This document shows, in pieces, positions 35,110 to 47,109 of a DNA stretch of 64,000 bases. The position numbers were made by a program, and so were the translations under genes. Source of the DNA: Oxytricha trifallax (Eukaryota; Ciliophora; Spirotrichea; Sporadotrichida; Oxytrichidae); assembly GCA_000711775.1 (NCBI GenBank), contig ARYC01001926.1, positions 19,356 to 83,355 on the forward strand. Reading direction: 5' to 3'. Position 1 is the first letter of the stretch. Each line of letters begins with the position of its first letter. The notes under the pieces were generated by a model. That model saw only the letters and a list, made by a program, of their open reading frames with translations. It was not told the DNA's origin and made no database searches.

Positions 35110-36600
35110 GATTTCAAATATTCTTTTGCAATATTATTGCCCCTTTTGCATATTTGAGGCAACTGTAATAGCAATTTCTAATCCAAAAAAGTCTTTGCTT
35201 AGAATATTTTATGTTAGACTTTTCATAAATTCTTCCTTGTTTGAAGATTATTTTATAGGATTCAAATCTTTTTTAATGACAGCAAATAGTTTCTCGATTG
35301 AAGCCATTGTGAGTTAATAAGGCCCAAATAAAATACATAAATTTGATAGAGTCTTAATTTCTGCAAAGTCACTACACTTTTGTTGTAAGCAGCATCATCG
35401 AGAAAAAATACAGTATTCATCCTCCATTCATCAAAGTTTTAGTCTAAGAAATCAATGATTTAGAGAAGAAAATTAAGGAACGTCGTGATTTTTTTCTTCC
35501 CAATACTCAAAGTATACAAAATCCTTCCATCATTAAACCAAGTGGCAATTATGTTTATTCCATAGTATCTAATTAACTTATCATTGTAGTTCCTGATACC
35601 ATTCTTACTCCAGGCTTTTCTCAAATAGCTTTAGCTTTATATACCACACTCATCAATATTTATTATTGACTTGTTTTAATTCATTACTTTTTTATTATAA
35701 TCTTTCTAATTTTTTTAAAGCGGGACCCGAAGCCTTAACTTTACAATATAATAATCATGAATTTTTTTGGCTGAGATTATTTATTGAGAACTTTATTGCA
35801 TTTGACTAATAGCATTTTCTATATTAATTTAATTTAGTATATTTTCTCATGTTAAATAACTTTACTTTTTAATCTTGTCTTATTTTTTAAAAATCCAATC
35901 GCCATGCTGACTTTGGAGATTTCAATTTTTAATCTTTTCATTAATTGTTTTTTTGTGCACCCATGAATATGATGTAAGTCCCTGATAAGCCTATAATGGT
36001 ACGTGCTACATTGTGTGGATTTGCTTTATGTCTTTGAATGTCTGCAACTCTATTATTAAAATAAGGGGGTTAAATATTATAGTTTGATTTTCTTACATTA
36101 TGGTCATCTTCTTATAAGAAGATATCTGGACTCAAATGAATGAGTGGATTTTACTTTGTAAATTTTTCTTATTATTGAGAATATTTTAATTATAAATTGA
36201 TAGACCTACTTTAGCTTAAGTTTTCTATCAGTAAAAAAGTTTTATTAATCTACTCTTCACTTAAGGCATTTAGTTAACAATTGCCTCCCTCCATAGTACT
36301 TACAAGCCTCCGATGTTCAATAATTTAGGTATTAATTATTTTCTTTTTGATATTTAGCAATATTCTTTCCTTTAACTTCTGGATGTGAGAATTTGTTAGA
36401 GAAATCAATTTTTAATCATCTAGCCTAAGCTGACCTGAAGGCATCAAGCAAGTTGTTTTACAATAGATCAATTCATCCTATGAATTATCGTTTTTCAAGG
36501 TATTCTATTATGAAACCTCATCTTCCTGCTCTGATGATGGTCTTCGTCAATTACCTTAATGCTAAAAGTTTCAAATATCGGACTACTTTGAATTTTGTAG
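35110..36600 (-). pseudogene. DDE transposase, group B, copy 2
   Basis: Minus strand. N-terminal region about 36600-36200 (LISLTNSHIQKLKERILLN). Catalytic blocks: SIINIDECGIQSQSYLRKAW (first Asp, about 35670-35610), NTVFFLDDAAYNK (second Asp, about 35420-35380) and TMASIEKLFAVIKKDL (Glu, about 35310-35265). This matches IS630/Tc1-type transposases and is closest in layout to the 13960-15200 copy. The final block is in another frame, so at least one indel is present. It is divergent from the small gene at 36794, with about 190 bp between them. Confidence 0.75.
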
Positions 36601-36793
36601 ATTCCTCGTGCTTTGATTTCTTTTAAGTTTATATTTTACTTTTCACTATATAGAATAATAATTTTGTAAATATTTAAAAAAAAGCTTTAATTATAATTAA
36701 AACTCTCACAAACTCTCACAAATTTTTATTTTTAACTATTGTATATTAATTATATTTATATATATTTAAAGAAGCAGTATTTAATAAGACAAC

Positions 36794-37426
36794 ATGAACA
36801 ACAATTTGCAAGGTGTCCATGCGAGTGAGGTCAGATCAAAGATAGGTTCAAAAAAGGAACTCTACGATTTCCTCACTTAGGAGTGTGCTGTTTATATTTA
36901 AGTATTTGCCAGACTAAATGGACTGCTCCATTAAGACAAGAAATTGATTATTGATATTCTACTGACTTTAGACACAGAAGGAATTAATTATATGATTTAG
37001 ACAGCTAAGGAATAAAGGAGAGTAAGACTTGATAATTCACAGAATAACATTGCACACATGAAGCCTTAATTCTAAGATGCTCTAAATAATTCAATAAGTT
37101 ACAATGGTAAGTCCAATTTAATATTTATCTTTTCTTAATTTAACAAGGGAAGATCTGCCTTTTAATTAGAACATTGCACAAAAAGAAAACCCAGGGAAGT
37201 TGATATAGAAGAATAGAAGTATGGTCCAAACATTGGTTTTAAGTCAAAACATAAATTTATGGAACAAAATCAAAGAGTTAGGGATGAAATGATTGAGTTA
37301 AGGGGTTAAATTGACGTAATAGTCAACTATAAGCAGCTAGTGATGTAACTCCACGATGATGGAGTCATTGATTAAGAGGGCAATCTTTTAAATTAGAAGC
37401 CTATTTAAAAGAATAATATTTTATGA
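36794..37426 (+). CDS. Small conserved protein of group B element (KKELYDFLTQEC family), copy 2
   Basis: ATG 36794 to TGA 37424-37426, about 190 codons minus a short GTAAGT...ACAAG intron at about 37108-37146. Blocks: KIGSKKELYDFLTQEC near the N-terminus, LIIDILLTLDTEGINYMIQ, ALNNSISYNG, and a helical C-terminus (FMEQNQRVRDEMIELRGQ; NYKQLVMQLHDDGVI). The size (about 22 kDa) and position beside a transposase equal those of the TBE 22-kDa protein, though the sequence differs from the FFFEVLGTL type. It is better preserved than the 16474 copy. Splicing as drawn leaves the frame off by one, so either the intron border or one base is wrong. Function unknown. Confidence 0.65.
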
Positions 37427-38229
37427 TATGAGCACTATTACTTTTGAGGTTTAAGGAAATATTTTTCAAATTAAAATTATTTTACTTAATAACTAAAACT
37501 TTTAATTTTAACAATAGCTTTTTTTTTAATTTTGTGATAAAATTTTAAGTCAATAATATCAAGTCTTTTAGATGCTTTCTATCTTCTTTTATACTTTTGG
37601 GTAAAATTTCATCATGTAATGGTACAAAAATGCCCCTAAAAGATTTTTATAATAATACAATTACAGCTATTGCTAAGAAAATTAAGAATTTAATAGTGTT
37701 AATGAGCATGTTTAAAAATAAGAATGACAGGTGCTTTGAACGGCTATGAAACTTTGAAGATAGGGTTTTCTCAAAGCCATATTAAATTATGTATCATTAA
37801 AAGAGCATTATAGAAAAGTCTTTAACTAATAAAATATTATACTTTGTGAGACTTTATTAGAGTTTAATGCTTGAAATTTTCAATTACTTTATATTTTTAA
37901 CAGTATTTTAATTTTAGTTAAATAAAAAAAGTTGTTAGAGTTTGTGATAGTTTGTAAGTAAGACTTTGTTAGAGTTCTAATATTTTTTTATTCTATAAAT
38001 AAAAGCATATTAATCAACAAACTTAAAATGCTTAATGAATAGTTGTTACACTTAAAATCAATTTATTTCAAGTTTCTAAAAATATATAATTTAGAATCAC
38101 TTTCTGCCTTATTTAAAGTTAAATATAGCAACAGGATATACTATTTAAGCAAGACTCTACAATAAGTGATACAATTCAATATATGGGGAAAACTTAAAAA
38201 TAAAAACAAAAGTAACAAATTGAGTATCT
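37427..38229. other. AT-rich spacer with a copy of the direct repeat
   Basis: Apart from the 37600-37660 repeat copy I see nothing coding. Around 37930-37980 the short sequence TTGTTAGAGTT...TTTGTTAGAGTT is locally duplicated. Confidence 0.35.
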
Positions 38230-39600
38230 ACTATCAAAAAATTAATGTGATGAAAACTCTGGTTACACTGCCGATTTCTTAAATGAGAGTAACTAGAGGA
38301 GCTGAGATAAAAGGAGTCATAGCAGAAGATTTTAGAAAATATAAAGAAAGTAGGCATGCTTGGCAAGTAGACATACAAAGAAGTTAAAATACAGCTTAAA
38401 AAGAAGTTTGGAGCCGATACTATAAATATACACAATAACTGGATTGTTTCAACGCTAAATTCGAGAAAAGCTGATTGCAAGGCTTCTACTCCATCAAGTA
38501 AAAAGAAGTAATATAAAGCATAGAAAAATACTAAACCAACACCAGTCAAGGCGAACAAGAGTAATGATATTATCTCTAACTTAAGCTAAAATTCATAAGC
38601 CACTTCAAAGAATCAAAACCCTCAAAACCCCCAGGATGGACTTATTATCCTTGCAGTCTGACTTAAAACACACAAAATCTGAATTATCACAAATAAAGAG
38701 GCGACACAACATTACCAGAACTTAATCAGATAGAATACTTGATTGAGAAGAAATTTGGCGAGCTTACATCTAAAGCTCGGGAAGAAATAAATGAACGATT
38801 AGTGAAATAGGTGCCAGATTTGCTGCAAAATCCACTATATTTAAATTTAACAGACCAAATTAATGAAGCTATTCTCAAAGTGAACAAATTGGAATCCTAG
38901 ATCAAGGATGTTGACATTGAGAAAGTTTCAAAACAAAGTGCTGACGGGAGAGATGAGATACAATATATATTCTAAATTTGGTTGAAGATATAAAAAGGTA
39001 GCTCTTACTCTAGGGGCTGCAACACAAGAGTCATTATCAAGAAATGTAAAATAGATCAATGACCAGATCGTCTAGCTTTAAAAAACAATACATGAGTCAA
39101 CTTTAGGCATTTAAATAAAGGAAGAATAGCATTAAAATAGAATTAATCAATTGAATGAACAAGTTAATGGCTTAGAAAAATTAATTGAGGATATTTAAAG
39201 ATACTGAAGCGTGTAGTTGATACTTTTAATGATTCAATTGAGAAATGCAAAGAAAATATAACTATGACATGATAAAATCAATGAAATTATTAAAATGATA
39301 AGTACTCGAGTCATTTAATGAAAGGAATCTTTTTAATCAAAAAGTTGAATAAATTATTCCAGTAAAGTAGCAGCAATCATAGCCTATAATAAAGCAATTT
39401 CTACAATAACAACAGATTAATTGCTCAAATATTTATAATTCTAACATTAACATTCAAGAGACAATAATGAAATACAACTAGCATGATCCTAAAATTAAAT
39501 TTATTAAAATTTGGAATATAAGATACCTGCAAAATGAAGACATTTAGGAGTTTATTCTAATTGAAGATAAAGTGAATGACTGAGATTTGATATTAAATTG
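38230..39600 (+). pseudogene. Coiled-coil protein, frame-broken
   Basis: Plus strand. An N-terminal block starting at a Met about 38251 (TRGAEIKGVIAEDFRKYKES; AWQVDIQ), a Ser/Lys/Gln-rich linker (PTPVKANKSNDIISNLSQNS, about 38530-38600), and long heptad-like helices: LPELNQIEYLIEKKFGEL, EINERLVKQVPDLLQN, SLSRNVKQINDQIVQLQKT, INQLNEQVNGLEKLIEDIQ. No enzymatic motif. The frame changes at least three times. The 3' flank is shared with the 33001-33465 frame. It could be structural cargo of the transposon cluster or a cellular gene in pieces. Confidence 0.5.
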
Positions 39601-39849
39601 GAACATTAGTATTTTATTATATTTGTTTACTCTATAACTAATTTACTTTGATAATGACATACGATGGGGTTTTGAGGTTTAAATAATTTAAGATTTTACT
39701 ATATTTTATAGTAAAATTAAACTGATAAAATATTGACACCTATGATGAGTAAGGATTATATATAATTTAAGATTTTACTTTAATCAATCTTTGTAAAAGA
39801 GCATTTATTTTATTTTGGGCAAAATTTAACCTACCGCTGGTTAAAATAC

Positions 39850-41035
39850 TTTCGTAGAATATCTATATTTATGATGCCCCACATCAAAGCAGCCTGTACG
39901 AAAAATATTATTTAAATACTCAATATAATTGAATGATTATTAGTGGACAAAAGTAAATTCATTAGTTCATCATAATATCCAGAGCACTAGAGTTTTGTAG
40001 CAAAGTTATGTCAGTGCATTCATTCACATAGAGATCAAATTTTGAATTTTACAATTAACTGCTCTCACAAATGCTAATAACATTTTTCCTTTTATGTGAC
40101 AATATCCTTCATATATGTCTTGCAATCTCCGTCATGATTTAACTTTTCTAAATAAATTAAAAATTGTATAGTTCTTAAAGAGAGTTCTTAAAGAGAGCAA
40201 TTTGATGGTTTCCTATATTCTTTATTAAAAGACAACTTAATGTAGCATTCAATTTTTAAGGTTTACTTTATAATATTGTCATTCATTAATTATATATATG
40301 TATATATATATATCACTTATGGTCAATTATGAATGATTTGCTCCAAGATGTGTTCAGCATCAACAACACTTTCTAATTTTGTTTTAACCAATCACAAAAT
40401 TCTCTAAATGCTAGGGTGCCAGAGTCCCTACAACATCAAAGAATATCTCTCTTTCCGAAAGTTTTTTCTAATCTATATCTTCATTAATTTTTATAAAATT
40501 TAGTTACACTTCATGTTGATTTGATTAATGATTTAACTGATATATAATATTTAAATCTATATTGAATGTGTAATCAAATTTCAAGATTTAGTTACACATA
40601 AAAATCATCAAATATGATTCAAGAGTCAAAGATGTGTAAAAGATGTGTAAAATTTTGACAATTCTATTTAGAAATATATGTTTACAAAATAACAATGTTA
40701 ACCACCCTAAGTCATTGTTCTTAGAATATTAAGAATTCTCTAAATAAAGTGTTAATTCTTTATAGATTTATGTATATTTTATCTATATTTGAATCATGTA
40801 TTATACTATATTTATAGTGTGAGTAACTAATTTTTGAATTTAGATACACATAGATTTTAATTAAAATGCTTAATAAATACTTCAAAAACACTCAAACATG
40901 AAGTAAAAGTCAATTAAGTTTTTAACCATTACTGAATGCATTGAATCATCATAATAATTCAAGTGACTCATGAGTTGAGCATCTGCGTTGACTTGGTTCA
41001 GGATGCTTTCAATTTTTTAATTCATGATAATCGAA
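39850..41035. other. AT-rich spacer left of the TBE
   Basis: No gene recognised. A (TA)n/(TG) microsatellite lies at 40290-40313. A tandem doublet of AAGATGTGTAAA is at 40631-40655. Confidence 0.4.
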
Positions 41036-41189
41036 ACTCCAAAACCCCTGAAGTTAATTGATTGTGTATTTGAATGATATAAGTGGGCAAATTAAGCATA
41101 ATTTATTTGTGTGTTAATAGGGTTAATGTAGGGGTTTAATGTTTAAATATAGTTTAAATTTGTGTGTATTACAGGTGTATTATTTTTAT

Positions 41190-42636
41190 TATTCACTCAA
41201 CAGTACTTTGGCATCATGAGGCACTTTCTAAACTTTATTTCTCCTATCCAAATTACAATTTAGTCTATTTTATGGTCCGTTCTCTGTTTAGGCTTTATGA
41301 TTATCTACTTTGGCATATCTTTCATTTTACCTTTTATCTTATTCTTGTCTTGATATTGCCGTATTCTCTGCTTTGAATCTTTCTCTCTTTCAGCTAAAGT
41401 AATGATTTCTTGGCATATTGCATTCAGCATTTATTGCTGCTAGAGCCCATATATCCTACTTAATATCACCATCTCTCCAGTTCTTTCTTTCTGCAAATTA
41501 TCAAGGAGTACCTTACACGTTGCCAAGTCTCTGAAGCTTCAACTCTCTACGATTTATTGAAATCAATTATTAATACTCTAAGAGGTGAGGTGAAAAGTCA
41601 AGCATAATATTCTCAGACTTTAAGTCTATATGAACATATCTTAAAGTGTGCAGCTCTTCAATGCCTTTACAAACATTTTTAAGAATAAGAGGTAGCTACT
41701 TTGGAATCCTTAATCTTAAATTTAGTCTCTTAAAGTCATTTAATATAGAGGGAGACGAAAAGCAACATGATCTTTAGCATGCAGAATTGCATCGAGCTTA
41801 ATTATAAATATGCATTTTCTATCCCTTGCTTTAGTAAGAGCTTAGTACTAATGACAAATTCCATTTGATACTTGTCATCACAATTAAATTAGTTGAATGA
41901 TAAATCTTGTAAGCGATCTATTTATCAGTTATGACCTATTTCTCTCTTATCCTCAAGGATAAGATAAGTTTCTTTACACTCTTTTAAGATAAACTATATT
42001 CAAAATTGGAAGTTTGAGTGCATGCATCTTGAGAGTTATTTTTACTTTCTGATGCAGGGAGGTTTCTCACTGCTTTAATAAGTTTATTTTCTTTCTTTAA
42101 TCTTTGCTCCAGTGATTCTAAGGGGTCTCTTAGCTTTCTTATAAAAAGGAAGACCTCACCAGTCTCTGGATCTTTTACTTCAAATTTCTTGCCATGATGG
42201 TTTTATAGATGAACTTTTAAATCCCTTGATGATTGCATTACTTATTACAGTAAGGGCAGATATATTTTTATTTATCTTATCATACTTAAGATAGAGCTTC
42301 GGATTGTTATAATTCTTCTTTAAAATATGACGCTTAAGAGCAGATTTTTAAGTAAAGTTCTTCTCACAATCTTCACAAATATGTAATGCTTTTTTAATTT
42401 CTTTTTTATCTTCCTCCTCTTCAACCATTTTCATTTGGAACTTCGCAATGAATTTCTTCGCTCTGTTTATATATGATAACTGAATTGATATTCAAAGTCT
42501 GATACCTAAAGTTAGAAAATTTCAGGCTCATATTGGGTGGAGGAATTACAAGTCTCAACTTTCTTTTGATCATGAATGAAAGTTTTTGCTGACAAATGCA
42601 AAGTAATGCCGCTTTTCTAAGCAAGTTGGCGCTCAT
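41190..42636 (-). pseudogene. TBE 57-kDa zinc finger-kinase, set A2
   Basis: Minus strand from ATG 42636 (MSANLLRKAALL, the same start as set A3). First finger HICEDCEKNFTQKSALKRH, then after a -1 frame change YICPYCNKQCNHQ with RDLKVHL...HH, an ETGEVFLFIRKLRDPLESLE linker, and a kinase domain whose loop reads VHIDLKSENIMLDF: the HRD Arg is Ile, though Asp, Lys and Asn remain. Several frame breaks. TBE kinases have no known substrate. The C-terminus (VPHDAKVLLSE) parallels LPHDSKLMFV of set A3, which places the end near 41190; the exact stop is uncertain. Confidence 0.75.
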
Positions 42637-43199
42637 TAAATAAGTACTATCAATAATTATACAAGCTGTTTAAATTCTATCTTTATACAAGAGTAAGAGC
42701 ATATCCTCAAAGGTTTAGAGAGGTTTAATGAGAACAGATTGTGAAACATTGGTTTTATGTTTCTTAATTTGAAAATAATTTATATACTAATTCATCCATT
42801 TTATTCATTAAAATCCACCTAAATATGTTTGTGAAGTTAGGTGGTCCTCCTAAAGCTGTTCTTGTAAATTTAGGAGGGGAGGTTTCAAAATTTAATTTTT
42901 TTAATGTACCACCTAATAATGTTTTAACTTTTAATATAACCTCCTAATAAAGTTTTAAATAAATTAAGAGTACCACCTAATTAAATTAATTATTTGTTAG
43001 GAGCAATTTAATGGAGAAAGTTTGATAAAAATGGAAGTCAAACATTAAAACTTTGAGAAAGTTCCTCCATTTTTCTCTTCCTATTTTATTCAGGTTGACC
43101 TCCAGGTGGATCTCATATTTAGTAGTAAAATTTTATTAATTTTAGAATGGATATCCATAATTTTAAATTTCATAAGCATTTATAGAAAGCGGAAGCAAG

Positions 43200-43643
43200 A
43201 TGGAGTGTGTAAATTATGCAATGAAAAAAGAATTCAATCTCAAGAATTGATAGGAAAATTTCAAAGTTTAAGAGGACATCTAGAGATAGTTGGTATAGCA
43301 AGGTATGCTTTTATAAAATACCAATATATTAACCATAGTTTGATTGTTCTTACAAACACAGGAAGGAACAAAAATCTCATTCTTAAAAGCCTTACTTAGT
43401 AAAGAGAAAAAAGCTTTTAAGACCTTGACAAAACTCTATGATGAAGCCATGAGTGATAAAAATGTTGCTCTCTACCTACCATCAAAATTGCAACTCTCAA
43501 ATAAGTTACCAGAGAGAAACTTCTTCTTTGAAGTTCTTGGTACTCTAAAACCAGAGTACTTAAGTGAAGTAATTTAAGAAGCTCATAAGAAACGCTACAG
43601 CATCTCTCCTGAAGAGAAAGAGAAGCAGGATTAAAATCAGTGA
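43200..43643 (+). pseudogene. TBE 22-kDa protein, set A2 (two exons)
   Basis: Exon 1 begins at ATG 43200 by alignment with set A3. A 59-nt intron (43303-43361, GTATGC...ACACAG) follows; set A3 has an intron of the same length at the same place. Exon 2 runs EGTKISFLKALLSKEKKAF, LYDEAMSDKNVALYLPSKLQ, KLPERNFFFEVLGTLKPEYL and an acidic-basic tail to TGA 43641-43643. Compared with A3, exon 1 has two extra bases, so the exon frames do not join. Function unknown. Confidence 0.7.
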
Positions 43644-43962
43644 TTCCTGGCTTTAGGAACTGCAGAAGTATCAATTCATTTCAAGTAAGCTTAAACCTTT
43701 AACTTTATAGAAAACCTGTAACTTATATTTAATTGATGAAAGAGTGTAGTAACTTAAACATAGAGTGAAAGTCTTAAGTAAAAAATGAATTAAGTAAGTG
43801 ACTCTTCAAAGAATTATAAAAGCCAGACGAGATGAAAATAGATGTATGAGCTGACACTAAGAGAAGAAAAATGGGTCCAAGCAAGCCATAAGAGGAGGAA
43901 AAGAAAGAGATGGCGAATCTCTGCAATTTAATATGTGAATATATTCATGCGTTTAAATCCAA

Positions 43963-44720
43963 AACTCATATATAAACACAAGTTCTCCCTTCTCTATCAC
44001 ACACTTTAGCTATATCATCGCTGACTCTCTTGGCAGCACTCTTCATAAAATCTACTGTATCTATCTTTAAATCGTTCATTAAATGATACAGCAGAAGTAT
44101 TTTGGAATGTCCTTTCAATAGGCCCATATTGTTCAATTCCAGAGCTGTTAGGAACATTATATACACGTGTTATGTATAATCCTTCATATTCTCTCCTTGA
44201 GTCTTTAGTTATATGAACTGATAAGTTATCAACAAATAGGATGATCTCTTAGTCAGCGTATTTGTCTCTGAGTTATTGTAAGAACTTAATATATTATCCA
44301 GTCTTTATAGAGCAAGGGTGAATAACATAAATCTCGAGGCTACTATCTTCACATATTCCACCAAGTATACATGAGTTTACACCTTAACTTTTTAGTCATA
44401 AACTTCTATATTACTATACCTCTTGTACTAAGACCTAGATATAAAGGTATTTAATGTAAATACAGCTTCATCAGCGTGTATAAAATTTATATTATGCTCT
44501 TTAGACCTCTGCATTTAATTGAATATATAATTTAAATTATCCTTATAAAATGGAACATTAAAGTCAATCACTCTCTTAATGCGATTGACTGTCTTGTAAG
44601 ATGTTACATTCTTTTTATAAATGTTCGCTATAGATTAAGCAGAGATGTGAAGCTCAGGAAATTGGAGATGAAAAATCACAGCCCTCTAGGCCAAAGAGAA
44701 ATTAGCACAATATTTAATTT
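43963..44720 (-). pseudogene. TBE transposase, set A2
   Basis: Minus strand, stop at 43965-43963. A helix-turn-helix-like N-terminus (ISAQSIANIYKKNVTSYKTV) is followed by DDE blocks: FIHADEAVFTLNTF, EIILFVDNLSVHITKDS and SSGIEQYGPIERTFQN. The Asp, Asp and Glu are all present and the spacing fits the IS630/Tc1-like 42-kDa TBE transposase, but the gene is shorter than usual at the N-terminus and has frame breaks after KVKV and near the end. TBE transposases are implicated in developmental DNA elimination in Oxytricha. Confidence 0.8.
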
Positions 44721-44792
44721 TATTATCATTGATTTAGGACGAATTTAATGAAAAATCGAGATAATGAATATTTAGACAAATACACAAACCTA

Positions 44793-45262
44793 ATAATATT
44801 AATAAAGTATATTCAAAATGTGGAAATTGCAAAAATATAATTCAAATTTAAATTTAAATAATTAAAACAGCCAACAATTTGCAATAGGTTTAAATAGAAT
44901 TTGATATAGTAAGTATCCAAAAATGTCTGCATGATTAGGCCGTTACTATGCACCAACTTCTATAAAATGTTGGAAAGTTCGAATCCTGCTTTGGAAATCT
45001 TTTTATTTTTGTTTGAAATATTTATTTTGGATTTCTTTTCAAATAAAAATAAAAAGATTTCCAAAGCAGGATTCGAACTTTCCAACATTTTATAGAAGTT
45101 GGTGCATAGTAACGACCTAATTATACAGACATTTTTGGATGCTTACTATATCAAATTCTATTTAAACCTTTTGCAAATTATTGGCTGTTTTAATTATTTA
45201 AATTTAAATTTGAATTATATTTTTGCAATTTCCACATTTTGAATATACTTTATTAATAATAT
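44793..45262. mobile_element. 470-bp palindrome with tRNA-like motif, inserted in the TBE
   Basis: Nearly perfect inverted arms of about 230 bp around a short centre. The ends (ATTAATAAAGTATATTC...) resemble the terminal repeats of the ARF-carrying element. Each arm holds AGTTCGAATCC, a near match to the pol III B box, in a GC-richer stretch (CAACTTCTATAAAATGTTGG) reminiscent of an anticodon arm but with an oversized loop. It may be derived from a tRNA or SINE. Confidence 0.8.
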
Positions 45263-45407
45263 GTAGTTTATAATAAAATTTTATAAATTTAATTACTTGA
45301 TAATTTGATTAGGATGAGGTGACTTTACTCCGACATAAGGTGAAGCTATATGTTTTTGGGCTTTCTAGTTCAACATTATATATTGTGCAGGTTTTATCCC
45401 CGGTTAA

Positions 45408-45830
45408 TGCATAAATGCTGTCAAAATTTTTAGTTTCTATATTTGCGGAGTGAGTCACGAAATTTTAATTTTTTTGCGAGTCACTTTGCTTTTATTTTTT
45501 TATTTATTCATGTCTTTCTTCTTTACTGTTTATTTTTCCTCATATTCAACTTGCGGTTTATGCAAAAAAAAAACATAATGCATTTAGAAAGAAATTAAGT
45601 TACTAAAAATAGCAAGCTTAAAATTTTACCATATTAAAATGAAAAAAAATATGATATAAGAAGATTATCTTTGATATAATACTTAGTAGAAGAATAACAT
45701 AAGAAAAATGATAATTTTGTATAATCAAACAAAATAAACTGGAGTGACTCGCAACAACAAAAAAATTTCGCGAGAGGCTCCTCACATTACTAATCTTAAA
45801 ATTTTGGCAGAGTTTATGCATATAAAATCA
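45408..45830. mobile_element. Imperfect inverted-repeat element within the TBE
   Basis: GCATAAATGCTGTCAAAATT ... GTGAGTCACGAAATTTT at 45408-45465 is mirrored, with mismatches, by sequence at 45738-45830 (GAGTGACTCGC, ATTTCGCGAG, AAAATTTTGGCAGAGTTTAT). It is older and more diverged than the neighbouring palindrome. Not coding. Confidence 0.5.
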
Positions 45831-46476
45831 ACGAAAAACAAACCCACATCATCAGCAGCAGTAACCTTAATTGCTAAAAGTTATTTAGCGCTGACAAACT
45901 ATGAAACCTCTGCCCTTCATTTTGGTTAAATAATCAAAATTAATTAGATTCGAAATTATAAATTTAATATTATACATTATATTTTTGTAGTAGATTTGTT
46001 CATTTTTTTGAATATTTAAACTTTCGATTTTCTAACAAAATTGACCTAATTAGATAATCGATGAGATGTTGCTAAAATTTTGAAGGTCTCTAAGGCTTAG
46101 AATTAAGATGCTATTTTTTTAATTTATTGCTAATAGACAGTGAGACTTAACTGTTGCTGGAAATTTATTGAGCAGCCTTGCTAAAGATGAGTAATTTAGA
46201 TAGGCTTGAGAAGATCACTATAATCATCACATCCATAACGCAACTTAAACAATAAATCTATATACTCACTGTCATAAACTGACCCCAAACCTAGCATATA
46301 CTAATTTAAATTACTAATATTCAAACCCTAAATCCCTAAATTAGCCCTATCAAAACCCTAATATAGTATGCTTAATTTGCCCACTTATATCATTCAAAAA
46401 CTCAATCAAACAACTTTCCTGAAGCGAAAATTTACATTAAATAAATAATTAATTAATTTACTGGCAGTTCAAATTG

Positions 46477-46745
46477 GCTAATTTAAACGATTTTTGGCTC
46501 GTTCTAGAGAATTCAAAATTAGCTAGACTTAATTATTCGCTGTACTATTTAATCACATCCCTAGAAAGAGATAACTCTAATTTAATGTGAGGGTATAATT
46601 TATAGAATTTAAAGGGGTCTTTTAAATTGGATTTTTCTCTCCCCAGGGATGTGAAAGAATGATACCGCGAATAAAAAAGTCTTGCTAATTTTGAATTCTT
46701 TATAGAACGATCCCAAAATAGTTTAAATTGGCCGACTTAAACTGG
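46477..46745. mobile_element. Short inverted-repeat MITE (~270 bp)
   Basis: GGCTAATTTAAACGATTTTT ... GTTCTAGAGAATTC at 46477-46525 is mirrored by GAATTCTTTATAGAACGAT ... AATAGTTTAAATTGGCC at 46693-46734. The centre is AT-rich. It lies just outside the right end of the TBE. Confidence 0.6.
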
Positions 46746-47109
46746 CTATAATATTATTAATTAATTCTTTAATTTAAATTAAATTAATATTCCTAATTCA
46801 AAAGTATTCCTACAATTATAAATACATAAATTCTTCTCTAAAGCTCACCAGATGAACAAATATTGAGACATATATTCAGCATCTTTAATAATATTTGAAT
46901 ATCTAGCAGGGAAATGAAAATTTAAATTTATCAATGAAAAGAAACACGAAGTAAAGATAAAAGTTGAGGCATTCTTAAAGAAATTTTTTAAAAATATAGA
47001 AATAAAAAAATTGCTCTTTAAAGCGTTAGGGAAGCATGACCCCGTGGTATAAATATCTCACTTATTACAATGTTTTTTTTCTCTTTAGTTAAGTGAATAT
47101 ATATAATTA
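46746..47109. other. Spacer with a short Lys-rich frame
   Basis: At about 46920-47090 a plus-strand frame reads like protein (KKHEVKIKVEAFLKKFF, LLFKALGKHDPVV) but has no start and no recognisable family. The minus-strand membrane protein gene also reads open through here. Confidence 0.3.

Larger units (their letters stand above)
41039..46425. mobile_element. TBE transposon (set A2) with both inverted ends
   Basis: The left end CCAAAACCCCTGAAG (41039) carries a C4A4 remnant. Left and right ends share a long inverted repeat containing TGAATGATATAAGTGGGC and AAATTAAGCATA (left about 41070-41101, right, inverted, about 46366-46396). Inside are the three TBE genes: 57-kDa zinc finger-kinase (minus), 22-kDa (plus) and transposase (minus). 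Two further inverted-repeat elements have inserted at 44793-45262 and about 45408-45830, explaining the length of about 5.4 kb. The right end has lost its C4A4 tract. Confidence 0.85.

Noticed and set aside
38157..38558. A 133-aa hydrophobic minus-strand frame
   Set aside because: It is the antisense shadow of the plus-strand coiled-coil gene, whose Lys/Gln-rich codons give Phe/Leu on the other strand.
38614..38632. CAAAACCCTCAAAACCCCC as a possible TBE terminus
   Set aside because: It lies in a Gln/Asn/Pro-coding stretch (SKNQNPQNPQDG) of the coiled-coil gene and has no inverted-repeat end beside it.
41164..41376. A 70-aa Tyr/Leu-rich plus-strand frame
   Set aside because: Antisense shadow of the C-terminal part of the TBE 57-kDa gene.
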